A model generated the notes under the pieces. That model was not told the DNA's origin. It did no database searches and was given only the letters and a program-made list of their open reading frames with translations. A DNA stretch of 64,000 nucleotides, taken from contig NZ_CP166625.1 of NCBI RefSeq assembly GCF_041320595.1, positions 5,144,001-5,208,000 of the forward strand, given 5' to 3'. Positions within the stretch are counted from its first letter, which is position 1. Each line of letters opens with the position of its first letter. The stretch is from Pleomorphomonas sp. PLEO. GTDB taxonomy: Bacteria; Pseudomonadota; Alphaproteobacteria; Rhizobiales; Pleomorphomonadaceae. A program made the position numbers and the translations under genes. Below are positions 37,696 through 47,091 of this stretch, in pieces.

Positions 37696-38985
37696 TCACT
37701 CGAGGCGGATCGCCACGCTCCGCGCGTGTCCACTCAGACCTTCGACCTCGGCAAGGGTCATGGCGGCTGGGCCGATACGCCTCAGCGCGGCGGACGGCAC
37801 CTTCAGGATCGATGTGCGCTTCATGAAATCCAGCACGCCAAGCCCCGACGAGAAGCGGGCCGAGCGGGCGGTTGGCAACACGTGGTTGGAGCCGCCAACA
37901 TAGTCGCCGACCGCCTCCGGCGTGTGATGGCCGACGAAGACGGCGCCGGCATTGCGAATGCGCGCCAGCATGGCCTCAGGGTCGGCAACGGCGAGCTCCA
38001 GATGTTCCGGCGCCACGCGGTCGCTGAGCGGCACCGCCCGATCGAGACTTTCCACCAGAATGACGGCGCCATAGTCGCGCCAGGAGTCGCCGGCGATACC
38101 GCCGCGCGGCAGCTCGGCGAGTTGCCGTTCCACGGCCTGCTCCACCGCGTCGGCCAGCGCCGCGTCATCAGTGATCAGGATCGACTGCGCCGCCTTGTCA
38201 TGCTCGGCCTGGGCGAGAAGATCGGCGGCCAGCCAGTTGGGGTCATTATCGCGGTCGGCGATGATCAGCACTTCCGACGGGCCGGCTATCATGTCGATGC
38301 CAACCGTGCCGAATACACGCCGTTTCGCAGCGGCGACATAGGCATTGCCAGGGCCGACGATCTTGGCTACCGGCCGGATGGTCTCGGTGCCATAGGCGAG
38401 CGCCGCTACCGCCTGCGCTCCGCCAATGCGATAGACCTCATCGACACCGGCCAGGCGGGCGGCGGCCAACACCAACGGATTGATCTCGCCGCCGGGCGTC
38501 GGCACGACCATGACGAGGCGATCAACGCCAGCCACTTTGGCCGGCACGGCATTCATAAGCACCGACGAGGGATAGCTCGCCGTCCCCCCCGGCACGTAAA
38601 GGCCAACCGCCTCGATCGCCGTCCATCGCGAGCCCAACTCGACGCCGATGGCGTCGGTATAACGGTCGTCCTCGGGCTTCTGACGGGCGTGATGACTTTC
38701 GATGCGGTCACGGGCGAGCCTCAGCGCACCCATCACCTCCGGCCTCACCGCCGCCACAGCCGCGTCGATCTCCGCTTCGGAGACGCGGAGGCCGCGCGCT
38801 CGGCTATCGAAGCGATCGAGCTTCTCCGTCCAGTCATGGAGAGCAACGTCGCCGCGCGCCCTGACATCGGCGATGATATCGGCAACGATGGCGTCAACAT
38901 CAGCCGACACCTCGCGTTTGGTGGTCAGAAAGGTGGAAAAGCGGGCCTCGAAATCGGGCGCGCGGTCGTCGAGGCGAATGGCCAC
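37696..38985 (-). CDS. hisD: Histidinol dehydrogenase
   Basis: A 429-residue HisD. Conserved regions are GLYVPGGTASYPSSVLMNAV, IVGPGNAYVAAAKR, IDMIAGPSEVLIIAD and the catalytic-histidine region VAPEHLEL, followed by GHHTPEAVGDYVGGSNHVLP. It catalyses the last two oxidations of histidine synthesis with NAD and zinc. GTG at 38985 follows GGAGAG and gives the usual N-terminus VAIRLDDR. It lies downstream of DUF2948 as in other Hyphomicrobiales. Confidence 0.97.
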   Translation of the reverse strand: MAIRLDDRAPDFEARFSTFLTTKREVSADVDAIVADIIADVRARGDVALHDWTEKLDRFDSRARGLRVSEAEIDAAVAAVRPEVMGALRLARDRIESHHARQKPEDDRYTDAIGVELGSRWTAIEAVGLYVPGGTASYPSSVLMNAVPAKVAGVDRLVMVVPTPGGEINPLVLAAARLAGVDEVYRIGGAQAVAALAYGTETIRPVAKIVGPGNAYVAAAKRRVFGTVGIDMIAGPSEVLIIADRDNDPNWLAADLLAQAEHDKAAQSILITDDAALADAVEQAVERQLAELPRGGIAGDSWRDYGAVILVESLDRAVPLSDRVAPEHLELAVADPEAMLARIRNAGAVFVGHHTPEAVGDYVGGSNHVLPTARSARFSSGLGVLDFMKRTSILKVPSAALRRIGPAAMTLAEVEGLSGHARSVAIRLE

Positions 38986-39023
38986 GGGTCTCTCCAGCGG
39001 AAAATCGAAGGGGGCGGGACGGA

Positions 39024-39455
39024 TCAGCGGAGGTCGTGGGTGGGCTGATGCTCGGTGGTCCAGGCAGCACCGAGATCGGTGAGGCTCGCCTCGATACATT
39101 CGACATCGAGCCGCATCGAGCCGCCACCGGCGAACTCAAGAAAGACATGACCGGACGGATCGTCGGCCTGGCCTTCGAAGCGGATGGTCAGCAGGCTGAC
39201 GATGGCGTCGGGAAAGTCGCGGCGGATATGCGCCGATTTGACCGTCTCGACGCGGGCGAAGTGCAGAAGGCTGCGTCGGCGTTCCTTGCTGTGGCCGCCG
39301 GCCTTCTCCCAGGCAAAGCGATTGAGCTCGAGAGTCAGGCGATGTTCGCCCGGCCGCCAGACGATGTCGCCGACCTTGCCGACGGCATCCTGCGCGTGGG
39401 CGGCGATCACCTTGAGGTCTTCGGCATCGAGGGCCGCAAGTTTCAGCATTTCCAT
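39024..39455 (-). CDS. DUF2948 family protein
   Basis: A 143-residue conserved protein: LKLAALDAEDLKVIAAHAQDA, LELNRFAWE and GGGSMRLDVECIEASLTDLG. DUF2948 genes sit between murA and hisD in most Hyphomicrobiales; function is unknown. The ATG at 39455 or 39449 may be used; no strong ribosome site distinguishes them. It precedes hisD by 38 bases, so the two are co-transcribed. Confidence 0.9.
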   Translation of the reverse strand: MEMLKLAALDAEDLKVIAAHAQDAVGKVGDIVWRPGEHRLTLELNRFAWEKAGGHSKERRRSLLHFARVETVKSAHIRRDFPDAIVSLLTIRFEGQADDPSGHVFLEFAGGGSMRLDVECIEASLTDLGAAWTTEHQPTHDLR

Positions 39456-39674
39456 GGAGGGTTGTCCGCTCCTGTCTGGGCGGCGGGACGCAAGGAAAAA
39501 CTCACCCCGCCGAGGTTGCCTTGAGATAGGGCGGATGAGCCGGTGAAGCAAGGCTCTGCGGCCGCCCACAGGGGATGAAACAGGCCGGTTCGCTCCGATA
39601 GGGGCAGGGTCACCTAACTTGGCCGGCGGGGGTATCGCCCACAGTGCCCGCTCTTGCGTGAGAAGATCAGCATA

Positions 39675-40169
39675 TCAAAGCTCGGTCAGCACATCATTGA
39701 GCCAAGCCGTAATTTCATTGACGGCTACGTCGACACTCGGCGCAGCGGAGACAACGAGGTCGCTAAAGGCGCGTTGATGATAGCCCTCGGTATACATCTC
39801 ACAGATGCGAGCGCGCTCCCCATCGTCAAGAACGCGGCTGCCCCGGTCACTTAGGCACACTTCCAGCGGCGGCGCCAACGTTACCGTCAAAAGCCTAGCG
39901 TCGCGGGTCTGAGCAACATCCAGAAGACGCTCATGATCCTCGTTCCGCAAGGGGTAAGCGATGACGAGCCATCGTGCGGTGTTGCCGGCAATCTCGTCGG
40001 ACAACCGTTGGAGGCCAGCCTCGATGCGCAGGGCGAGCGGAGCATCCTCGGGCGCGTCGTGGTCGTCGCCGTCGATGAAGACCGCGCCGTCAATTGCCTT
40101 GGCGAGGGCTCGGCCAATCGTCGTCTTGCCGGCGTTGATCGGCCCGCTGACGACGATGATGGTCCTCAT
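39675..40169 (-). CDS. P-loop small-molecule kinase-like protein
   Basis: A 164-residue protein with a clear Walker A (SGPINAGKTTIGRALAKA) and a following acidic motif FIDGDDHDAPED, as in gluconate or chloramphenicol-type kinases. The DxD/Lid arrangement SDRGSRVLDDGER is compatible with phosphotransfer. Substrate unknown. Its ATG overlaps the stop of the acetyltransferase gene by four bases (ATGA). Longer upstream frame is overlap with that gene and was left out. Confidence 0.75.
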   Translation of the reverse strand: MRTIIVVSGPINAGKTTIGRALAKAIDGAVFIDGDDHDAPEDAPLALRIEAGLQRLSDEIAGNTARWLVIAYPLRNEDHERLLDVAQTRDARLLTVTLAPPLEVCLSDRGSRVLDDGERARICEMYTEGYHQRAFSDLVVSAAPSVDVAVNEITAWLNDVLTEL

Positions 40170-40606
40170 GGCGTCAGCTTGTAGACGACCATGCCGCTCG
40201 CCGGGGCAAAGCCGTCGTAGAGGCGGCGGGCGGGGTTGTCCTCGCGGGTATGCCAGTAGAGCCGGTTCCAGCCCTTCGCCTTGGCGAGGGCCCGGATGTC
40301 CTCGATCAATGCCCGGCCGGCGCCGCGCCCACGGCTTTGGGGATCGACGAAGAGATCTTCGAGGTAGCAATGCGGCGTAAGCGCCCAGCTTCCCTCGTGC
40401 AACAGGCAGACCGCGAAGCCGACGACTGTGCCCTCGGCCACGGCAAGGCGACAGAACACCGGGCTCGCAGGGTTGAGGATGCGCGCCCAGGTGTGAGCGG
40501 TGATCTCGTCGGGCACAGTGGAGTCGAGGTGGGCGAGGTAACCCGCCCAGAGGCGGCGCCACGCCGCCTCATCGCTCGCTTCAGCCTCGCGGATCACGAC
40601 GCGCAT
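40166..40606 (-). CDS. GNAT-family N-acetyltransferase
   Basis: A 146-residue GNAT protein. The acetyl-CoA loop reads DPQSRGRGAGRALIEDIRAL and is followed by YWHTREDNPARRLYDGF, the usual end of the fold. It would acetylate an amine, perhaps an amino acid, peptide or drug. It begins five bases after murA on the same strand and is coupled to the kinase-like gene. Together these two genes separate murA from DUF2948. Confidence 0.9.
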   Translation of the reverse strand: MRVVIREAEASDEAAWRRLWAGYLAHLDSTVPDEITAHTWARILNPASPVFCRLAVAEGTVVGFAVCLLHEGSWALTPHCYLEDLFVDPQSRGRGAGRALIEDIRALAKAKGWNRLYWHTREDNPARRLYDGFAPASGMVVYKLTP

Positions 40607-40611
40607 GGCGG

Positions 40612-41901
40612 TCAGTTGCTCACCCGTTCGATCACCGCGCCGCAGCGGCCGATCTTGTCTTCCAGCCGCTCGAAACCCCGGTCGAGATGATAGACGCGGT
40701 TGATTATCGTCTCGCCCTCGGCGGCAAGGCCGGCGATCACCAGCGACACCGAAGCGCGGAGGTCAGTGGCCATCACCGGCGCACCTTTAAGGCGCTCGAC
40801 GCCTTCGACGGTGGCAACCTGCCCCTCCAGGCTGATGCGTGCGCCGAAGCGGGCGAGTTCGGCCACGTGCATGAAGCGGTTCTCGAAAATGGTCTCGGTG
40901 ATCCGGGCGGTGCCGCGTGCCCGCGTCATCAGCGCCATGAACTGCGCCTGCAAGTCGGTGGGAAAGCCCGGGAAGGGATCGGTGACGATGTCGGCGGCAA
41001 TGATGCCGGCGCCATTGCGCCGGACGCGCAGACCGGAGTTCGTCTCCTCGATGTCGGTACCGATCCGGCGCAACACCTCGATTGGCGCTTCAAGCAACGA
41101 GGCATCGGCGCCCTCCAGCAGCACATCGCCGCCGGTCATCGCCACAGCCATGGCATAGGTCCCAGTCTCGATGCGGTCGGCGACAACGCGGTGGCGAGCG
41201 CCGCGCAGGCGATCGACGCCTTCGACAACGATGGTCGACGTGCCGGCGCCGGAAATACGCGCGCCCATGGCGGAGAGGCAACGGGCGAGATCGACGATTT
41301 CCGGCTCGCGAGCCGCGTTCTCGATCACCGTTTCACCCTTGGCGAGCGACGCGGCCATCATGATGACGTGGGTGGCGCCAACCGACACCTTGGGGAAGAC
41401 GACGCGGTTGCCGACGAGGCCGCCAGGCGCCTTAGCCACCACGTAGCCGCCCTCGACGTCGATCTTGGCGCCCAGTCTCTCAAGGCCCATCAGAAACAGA
41501 TCGACTGGCCTGGTGCCGATGGCGCAGCCGCCGGGCAATGACACCCGCGCCTGGTGCATACGGGCGAGAAGCGGACCTATCACCCAGAAGCTCGCCCGCA
41601 TGGTGGAGACCAGCTCATAGGGGGCGGTGGTGTCGGTGATCGAACGGGCGGTGAGCGACACGGTCTGGCCGGTGAGCAACCCTTCGCCCTGTCGCTTGCC
41701 GTTGACGCCGTAGTCGACGCCGTGATTGACGAGGATATTGGTCAGCTGTCGCACATCGGCAAGCCGAGGCACGTTCTCCAGCGTCAGCGTTTCGTCAGTC
41801 AAAAGACAGGCGATCATCAACGGCAGGGCCGCGTTCTTGGCGCCGGAAATCGGAATGATGCCGTTGAGCGGATTACCGCCGACGATCCTGATCTTGTCCA
41901 T
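40612..41901 (-). CDS. murA: UDP-N-acetylglucosamine 1-carboxyvinyltransferase
   Basis: A 429-residue MurA. Start [29 protein letters not shown] carries the substrate lysine-asparagine region, and the catalytic-cysteine loop is [15 protein letters not shown]. The C-terminal [13 protein letters not shown] is conserved. It transfers enolpyruvate from PEP to UDP-GlcNAc, the first committed step of peptidoglycan synthesis, and is the fosfomycin target (Cys form, so expected sensitive). ATG follows GAGG. Confidence 0.97.
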   Translation of the reverse strand: MDKIRIVGGNPLNGIIPISGAKNAALPLMIACLLTDETLTLENVPRLADVRQLTNILVNHGVDYGVNGKRQGEGLLTGQTVSLTARSITDTTAPYELVSTMRASFWVIGPLLARMHQARVSLPGGCAIGTRPVDLFLMGLERLGAKIDVEGGYVVAKAPGGLVGNRVVFPKVSVGATHVIMMAASLAKGETVIENAAREPEIVDLARCLSAMGARISGAGTSTIVVEGVDRLRGARHRVVADRIETGTYAMAVAMTGGDVLLEGADASLLEAPIEVLRRIGTDIEETNSGLRVRRNGAGIIAADIVTDPFPGFPTDLQAQFMALMTRARGTARITETIFENRFMHVAELARFGARISLEGQVATVEGVERLKGAPVMATDLRASVSLVIAGLAAEGETIINRVYHLDRGFERLEDKIGRCGAVIERVSN

Positions 41902-41955
41902 CTTCACCTCGGGCCGGCGACGCCGGCAATCTCGTGTTCTGTCGCGCCGGTCGCG

Positions 41956-42165
41956 TCACTCGTTGCCGGAATCGTCCGGCTTTATGTCGTCCGACCGGGC
42001 CGCGGCAAGCCCGGCGCGCTGATCGGCTTCCCCGGCGCGGCGACCACGCGCCTGCGCCTTGCGCTTCAGGAGGTTCCCGCGCAACGCCTCAGCGAGTCGC
42101 CGCTCCCGTTCCGCCTTGGCGGCGCGCTCCGCGCCACCCTTTGCCGTACCATCGTCGCTCGCCAT
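41956..42165 (-). CDS. Small basic conserved protein upstream of murA
   Basis: A 69-residue Arg/Ala-rich protein (ERRLAEALRGNLLKRKAQARG core) of a small family often found beside murA in this order. Function unknown. The longer in-frame start would add Lys/Arg-rich residues not typical of it. A clear ribosome site is lacking. The gap 42166-42394 holds part of a dispersed repeat (about 42224-42249) and no gene. Confidence 0.6.
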   Translation of the reverse strand: MASDDGTAKGGAERAAKAERERRLAEALRGNLLKRKAQARGRRAGEADQRAGLAAARSDDIKPDDSGNE

Positions 42166-42394
42166 GATGCCGCGCGTCCTTTTCCGGCCTTCCTTGCGAT
42201 CCTTTTCACCGCCTTTCAAGGGATTTCGTCGGCAAAGCCGGCTTTTCCCCGCAACCGCGGCACACCGCGAGCCGGCGGAAGGTCTTTAGCGGTCGATTTT
42301 CTCTTCTATGAGGGGGCGTGAGGGGCGGAACTATGGCGGAGGTGCCGTTCCCAGCTGATGTCTCGCGCTCGCACCGTAAACAGCGCCTGTGCCG

Positions 42395-43420
42395 TCACGA
42401 CGCTACGCCCGGAAGAGATCCGCGAAGAACGGCCGACATCGGGACCAGATGTTCGCCGGCGACGAGCGGCGCGTTCAGCAGCAGCTCGACGGCGAGCTGC
42501 CCCATCCGGGGGTGCGGCAGGCCAATGGTGGTGAGGCCAGGGCGCAGATAGGACGCCAGTTCGTCGTTGTCGAAGGAGACCAGCGCTACGTCGCCCGGTA
42601 TCGCCAAGCCGGCCTCGCCCAATGCCTGATAAGCGCCAAATGCCAGGCGGTCGTTGAGGCACAACAACCCTCTAGGTCGCTCCTTTCGCAGCAGCCGACG
42701 CACCAGATCGTAGCCGTTCGATACCTCCCAATCCCAGGAACTCAACTCGGCGGTGAAGGCCAGCCCATGGGCGGCCATCTCGGCGCGAACACCGGCAATG
42801 CGTCTTGAGATGAGTTCGGAGCGGAATTGCCCACGCTCCTCGTCGGGATTGTGTCCGAGCAACACGAGGCGATCGGTGACGCCGGCCTCGACAAGAAGAC
42901 TGACCGCGATGCGCCCGCCCTCGAACTCGTCCGGCAGCACACAGGTCGGAAAGCGGGCGTTGGTGCCGTTCAGCATGATGGTCGGTACTGGAATCGAGAT
43001 CTCGGGTACGAAAACTTCGCGGGCTCGCATGGCCGCCAGAATCACGCCATCGACCTGACGGTCGAGAGCCGCCTCGATGGCCCGAAGCGCCCGAGCCGGT
43101 TCGCCGCCGGTTTCCAACACCAGCATGACGTTCCTGGCAGCGTCAGCAGCGGAGAGCGCCCCACGGATGAGGCCGCTCGCAAAACGCGTGGTCGCGACGT
43201 AGTCGGAAATGAAGGCAATCGACCGCGACTGATCGGTCCTGAGAGCGCGAGCCGCCACGTTGGGCCGATAACCGAGCTCCGCCGCGGCGGCATGAACCTT
43301 GGCGTGCGCCTCGGCGGAAAGACGAGTATCCGGACGCCCGGTGAGGATCATCGACGCGGCTGTCGGCGACAGCCCGGCAAGGCGGGCGACGTCGGCCAGG
43401 GTAACCCGCTTTTTCTGCAC
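42395..43420 (-). CDS. LacI-family transcriptional regulator
   Basis: A 341-residue repressor. The N-terminal HTH reads VTLADVARLAGLSPTAASMI, with the hinge LGYRPNVAARALR. A periplasmic-binding-protein-like effector domain follows. GTG start. It is divergent from the glycosidase-hydrolase-transporter operon, and a palindrome TGCTAAA-N4-TTTAGCA lies before that operon. It is the likely specific repressor; the inducer is probably the sugar handled by the transporter. Confidence 0.92.
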   Translation of the reverse strand: MQKKRVTLADVARLAGLSPTAASMILTGRPDTRLSAEAHAKVHAAAAELGYRPNVAARALRTDQSRSIAFISDYVATTRFASGLIRGALSAADAARNVMLVLETGGEPARALRAIEAALDRQVDGVILAAMRAREVFVPEISIPVPTIMLNGTNARFPTCVLPDEFEGGRIAVSLLVEAGVTDRLVLLGHNPDEERGQFRSELISRRIAGVRAEMAAHGLAFTAELSSWDWEVSNGYDLVRRLLRKERPRGLLCLNDRLAFGAYQALGEAGLAIPGDVALVSFDNDELASYLRPGLTTIGLPHPRMGQLAVELLLNAPLVAGEHLVPMSAVLRGSLPGVAS

Positions 43421-43520
43421 GCCTTGGCAACTCCATTATGGCCGGATTTTCAGACCACCCAACCGAGGTTGGGATAGCCGGACCTATGGCCACTTGACAA
43501 CTTTCGTCTGCTATTGCATC

Positions 43521-43538
43521 TGCTAAATGGTTTTAGCA
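43521..43538. promoter_or_regulatory. LacI-type operator
   Basis: TGCTAAA-TGGT-TTTAGCA, 18 bp with perfect 7-bp arms, ending 19 bases before the glycosidase ATG and 100 bases from the divergent LacI-type repressor. Its place over the likely promoter fits repression. Confidence 0.78.
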
Positions 43539-43557
43539 AGCGACTATCGGACACATC

Positions 43558-44502
43558 ATGGTTTTTTGTCCGCCACAAAGCTGGGTTTGGGATTTCTGGA
43601 TCGCCGACGATGGGGCGACCTATCATCTCTATTTCCTGAATGCGCCGCGATCGCTCGGCCACCCCGATGCCCGGCACCGAAACGCCTGCATCGGCCATGC
43701 CGTTTCGTCGGATCTCCGGAACTGGACCGATTGCGGCCCCGTGCTCGAGCGTGGCGGCAAAGAGGCGTTCGACGCGACCGCCGTCTGGACGGGCTGCGTG
43801 GTGCGGGATGACGACGGGCTCTGGCGCATGTTCTACACTGGCGCGAGGTTTCTAGAGGCGACGGGACCTGCCAATATCGAGACGGTAGGCCTCGCGGTCT
43901 CGGCCGACCTCGACACTTGGCAAAAGCGCCCTGGCCCGCTCCTATCCGCCGATAGCCGCTGGTACGAGACGCTCGGTTCATCGGCTTGGCCGGAAGAGGC
44001 TTGGCGCGATCCTTGGGTGTTCCGAGGCGACGACGGCTGCTGGCACATGCTGATAACGGCACGATCCTGGGACGGTGCGCCCCTCGACCGTGGTGTCGTC
44101 GGCCACGCCACGTCTCCGGATCTCGATCATTGGTCGGCGGCGGCGCCGCTGTCGCTGCCGGGCAGCGGCTTTGCCCACATCGAGGTCATACAGATCGTCG
44201 ACATCGCGGGCCGCGCCCATCTGGTCTTCAGCTGCGACAGCAGCAAGCTCGCCGGACATCGCGCCGGTGGCATTGGCGGCATCTGGACGATGCCGCTGGC
44301 GTCGCTCGATCACATCGATCCGGCCGAGGCGCAGCTTCTGCTGCCCGAGAGTCACTATTCCGGCCGTGTCGTGTTCGACCGGCAGAAGAAACCCGTGCTC
44401 CTCGCCTGCCTGCAAGGTGGTGGCGACATCCGGGGGCTTTCCAACCCAATGCCCCTGACCATCGACGCTGACGGCTACCTTGCCGTGGAGAGCATACGAT
44501 GA
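43558..44502 (+). CDS. Five-bladed beta-propeller glycosidase (GH32/43/68 clan-like)
   Basis: A 314-residue enzyme without signal peptide. Candidate catalytic residues are the Asp in WVWDFW (nucleophile-like, as in the VWDxW of GH68), the RDP triad in WRDPWVF, and Glu in HIEVIQI. Repeated motifs such as GLAVSADLDTWQK and GHATSPDLDHWS are propeller blades. It likely cleaves a fructoside or an arabinoside/xyloside brought in by the adjacent ABC transporter. The family boundary between GH32, GH43 and GH68 cannot be settled by eye. The stop overlaps the next start by four bases. Confidence 0.8.
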   Translation: MVFCPPQSWVWDFWIADDGATYHLYFLNAPRSLGHPDARHRNACIGHAVSSDLRNWTDCGPVLERGGKEAFDATAVWTGCVVRDDDGLWRMFYTGARFLEATGPANIETVGLAVSADLDTWQKRPGPLLSADSRWYETLGSSAWPEEAWRDPWVFRGDDGCWHMLITARSWDGAPLDRGVVGHATSPDLDHWSAAAPLSLPGSGFAHIEVIQIVDIAGRAHLVFSCDSSKLAGHRAGGIGGIWTMPLASLDHIDPAEAQLLLPESHYSGRVVFDRQKKPVLLACLQGGGDIRGLSNPMPLTIDADGYLAVESIR

Positions 44503-45656
44503 CACGGCTCATTTCCGGCACCGTCACCCCCGGCTTCGAACCGCTGGCAGACGCCTTCGCCGCCGGCTTTGCCGACCGGCCGACCATGGGCGCGGCACTC
44601 TCGGTGCGGATCGGCGGCGACACGGTTGTCGACCTCTGGGGCGGCATTGCCGACGAGCGCAATGGGCGGGCCTGGACCGGTGACACGCCATCGGTGATTT
44701 TCTCCTGCACCAAGGGTCTGCTGTCGATCCTGACGGCGCGGCTCGTGCAGGAAGGGTGCATTACTTACGACGACCCAGTGAGCCGCTACTGGCCCGAGTT
44801 CGCAGCCGCCGGCAAGGCAAGCGTCACGATCGGCGAGGCCCTTTCCCATAGAGCCGGCCTGTCGGCGACCCGCGCCGATCTTGTCGAGGCCGACATTCTC
44901 AACTGGGACCGCATGGCGGCGGTGCTGGCCGCGCAGGAGCCCTTGTGGACGCCAGGAACCGGTTATGCCTATCACGCCATCACCCACGGATGGCTGAATG
45001 GCGAAGTGATCCGCCGGGTGACCGGCCGGAGCGTCGGCCAGCTCTTCCGAGAGGCGATCGCCGGCCCGCTCGGCGTCGACGCGTGGATCGGCCTGCCCGA
45101 GGTCGAGGCGGATCGTCCTGCTCATCTCCAGGTCAGCCCGGCGCTCACAGAACTCTGGAGCCTTGAAGCGGCAAAGCCTGCTCCCAATTGGCCCTACCGG
45201 GCGATGACCCTGGGATCTGCTCTTCCCGTCGATCTCGTCACCCCCGATGGCGGCTTCAATGCGCGCCATATCAGGGCGGCCGAGATTCCCGGAGCGGGCG
45301 GCATCGCGTCGGCGCGGGCACTGGCCGCGATCTGGTCGGCCACGATTGCGACCACCCATGGCGTGCGGCTTCTTGACGACACGACGATCGCCGCTGCGAC
45401 CGAAGAACGCTCGGGCGGCGAACCGGTATTCGGCGCGGTGCCGCCCTATTCGCGCTGGGGAGCCGGCTTCCAGCTCGATTCAGAGGCTCGTCGCTACACT
45501 GGGCCGAAGTGTTTCGGGCATGACGGCGCCGGTGGCCAGGTTGGGTTTGCCGACCCGGAGCGCCGGATTGGATTTGGCTACGTCACCAACTGGATGATGG
45601 GGCCGGAGGATCAGCGGGCGACGGCGATCATCGACGCGTTGCGCCCGCTGGTGTGA
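44499..45656 (+). CDS. Serine hydrolase, class C beta-lactamase/esterase family
   Basis: A 385-residue hydrolase of the EstB/AmpC-like family. The active-site SxxK is SCTKGLLS; the Tyr region is GYAYHAITHGWLNGE; a late HDGAGGQVGF replaces the KTG box. There is no signal peptide, so it is more likely an esterase acting on an acylated sugar than a beta-lactamase. ATG overlaps the glycosidase stop (ATGA), implying coupled translation and a joint pathway. Confidence 0.88.
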   Translation: MTRLISGTVTPGFEPLADAFAAGFADRPTMGAALSVRIGGDTVVDLWGGIADERNGRAWTGDTPSVIFSCTKGLLSILTARLVQEGCITYDDPVSRYWPEFAAAGKASVTIGEALSHRAGLSATRADLVEADILNWDRMAAVLAAQEPLWTPGTGYAYHAITHGWLNGEVIRRVTGRSVGQLFREAIAGPLGVDAWIGLPEVEADRPAHLQVSPALTELWSLEAAKPAPNWPYRAMTLGSALPVDLVTPDGGFNARHIRAAEIPGAGGIASARALAAIWSATIATTHGVRLLDDTTIAAATEERSGGEPVFGAVPPYSRWGAGFQLDSEARRYTGPKCFGHDGAGGQVGFADPERRIGFGYVTNWMMGPEDQRATAIIDALRPLV

Positions 45657-45756
45657 GAGAACTGTCCACGTCCGTGGCCGAGGAGCCGGACGCAGGGACA
45701 GAGTTCTGAGAAGGGCGGCCTGCTACCGCTTGCCCGCATGTAAGGAGGAGTTGATC

Positions 45757-47055
45757 ATGAAAGCCAGTCTTTCCACGACGCTGATGTTCGGCGTCGCCCT
45801 TCCGGCGGCGCTCCTGACCGGCAGCGCCCTCGCCGCTCCGAGTTGCGGCGCAGATCCCGTGGTGCTGAACTCTTATTTCGAAACGGGTTTTCCGCTACCG
45901 ACCAAGCTTGCCCAGGAATTCAGCCGGCAGTTTCCGAATGTCACCTTCAACATCAAGGAGGACCAGTTCGCCAATCTGCTCGAGAACAGCCCGCGCACGC
46001 TATCGGAAGATGACGCGCCGGATCTCATCCGACTGCCGACCATGAGCGACCTCGTGGCCAACGATCTCTTGGCCAACCTCGACCCCTATTTCACAGCCTT
46101 CGGCTGGGACAAATTCCCGCCGTCGCAACTCGTGCAGCTTCGTGTCGAGCAAGGCGGACGGCCGCGCGGCAGCGGTTCGCTTTACGCCATGGGCCTCAAC
46201 TATTCGATGACCGGCGTCTTCTACAACAAGGAGCTGGCCGCCAAGATAGGGATGACGGACGCTCCGAAATCCCTCGCTGAGCTCGACGCCCTGCTCGCCA
46301 AGGCCAAGGAAGGCGGCATCCAGCCGATCATGCAGTGGAACAAGGCAACCGGCGGCCTAGCCTTTCCGCTGCAGAACCTGATGGGCGCCTATGGCGCGCC
46401 GGAGCCGATCAACGACTGGATCTTCCAAAAGGAAGGCGCCAGCGTCGATACCGCCGACAATCTTAAGGCGGCCCAGCACCTCGAAGGCTGGGTCAAGGCG
46501 GGTTACTTCCCCAAGGACGCCAATGCCATCGAGTATTTCCAGATGATGAGCCGGTTCACAGGTGGAGAAGGCCTGTTCATGTTCAATGGTGATTGGGAAT
46601 CCGGCAATCTCGACAAGCAGGCGGGCAAGTTCGGCTTCTTCCTGATGCCTACCCTGGAGGCCGGCGGCCGCCACGCCACCATGTCGGCCCCACTCACCTT
46701 CGGCATTGGCGCCAAGGCAACCCACGCCGACTGCGCCGCCTTCTTCCTCAACTGGGTGGCAACCAATCCCGACGCGCGCAAGATCAATGTCGAAGTCGGG
46801 GGCTCCAACCCCGGCGGCCCGACCGACCTTCCGATCCCCGCGGTGACACCAGGATCGGTGACCGAAGCGACCCTGACCGCTGGCCAGGTGCTCGCCAAGG
46901 ACAACGGTGCCATGGACTTCATCGCCAATGCCACCGGCGCCATCTTCGCTGCCGGCTGGACGCCAGAGCTCCAGAAGATGATCGGCGGCCAGCAGACCGC
47001 GGAGGGGCTGCTCAAGGCCGTCCAGAAGGAATACGAGACCGAGCTCTCCCGCTGA
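45757..47055 (+). CDS. Sugar ABC transporter substrate-binding protein (family 1)
   Basis: A 432-residue extracellular solute-binding protein. The signal peptide (about residues 1-27, MKASLSTTLMFGVALPAALL) ends near ALAAPSC. GLNYSMTGVFYNKELAAKIG, a typical MalE-like hinge region, and GLFMFNGDWE are visible. It should bind a di- or oligosaccharide in the periplasm. The ATG follows AAGGAGG. About 100 bases with an inverted repeat (AGAACTGTCC / GGACAGAGTTCT, 45658-45707) separate it from the hydrolase gene; this hairpin may tune expression. Confidence 0.92.
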   Translation: MKASLSTTLMFGVALPAALLTGSALAAPSCGADPVVLNSYFETGFPLPTKLAQEFSRQFPNVTFNIKEDQFANLLENSPRTLSEDDAPDLIRLPTMSDLVANDLLANLDPYFTAFGWDKFPPSQLVQLRVEQGGRPRGSGSLYAMGLNYSMTGVFYNKELAAKIGMTDAPKSLAELDALLAKAKEGGIQPIMQWNKATGGLAFPLQNLMGAYGAPEPINDWIFQKEGASVDTADNLKAAQHLEGWVKAGYFPKDANAIEYFQMMSRFTGGEGLFMFNGDWESGNLDKQAGKFGFFLMPTLEAGGRHATMSAPLTFGIGAKATHADCAAFFLNWVATNPDARKINVEVGGSNPGGPTDLPIPAVTPGSVTEATLTAGQVLAKDNGAMDFIANATGAIFAAGWTPELQKMIGGQQTAEGLLKAVQKEYETELSR

Positions 47056-47091
47056 CGCGGCGAGACGCAATGGAGACGAGCGGAGCCAGAC

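Noticed and set aside
37726-39048. 440-codon plus-strand frame opposite hisD
   Set aside because: Antisense shadow of hisD; no domain seen.
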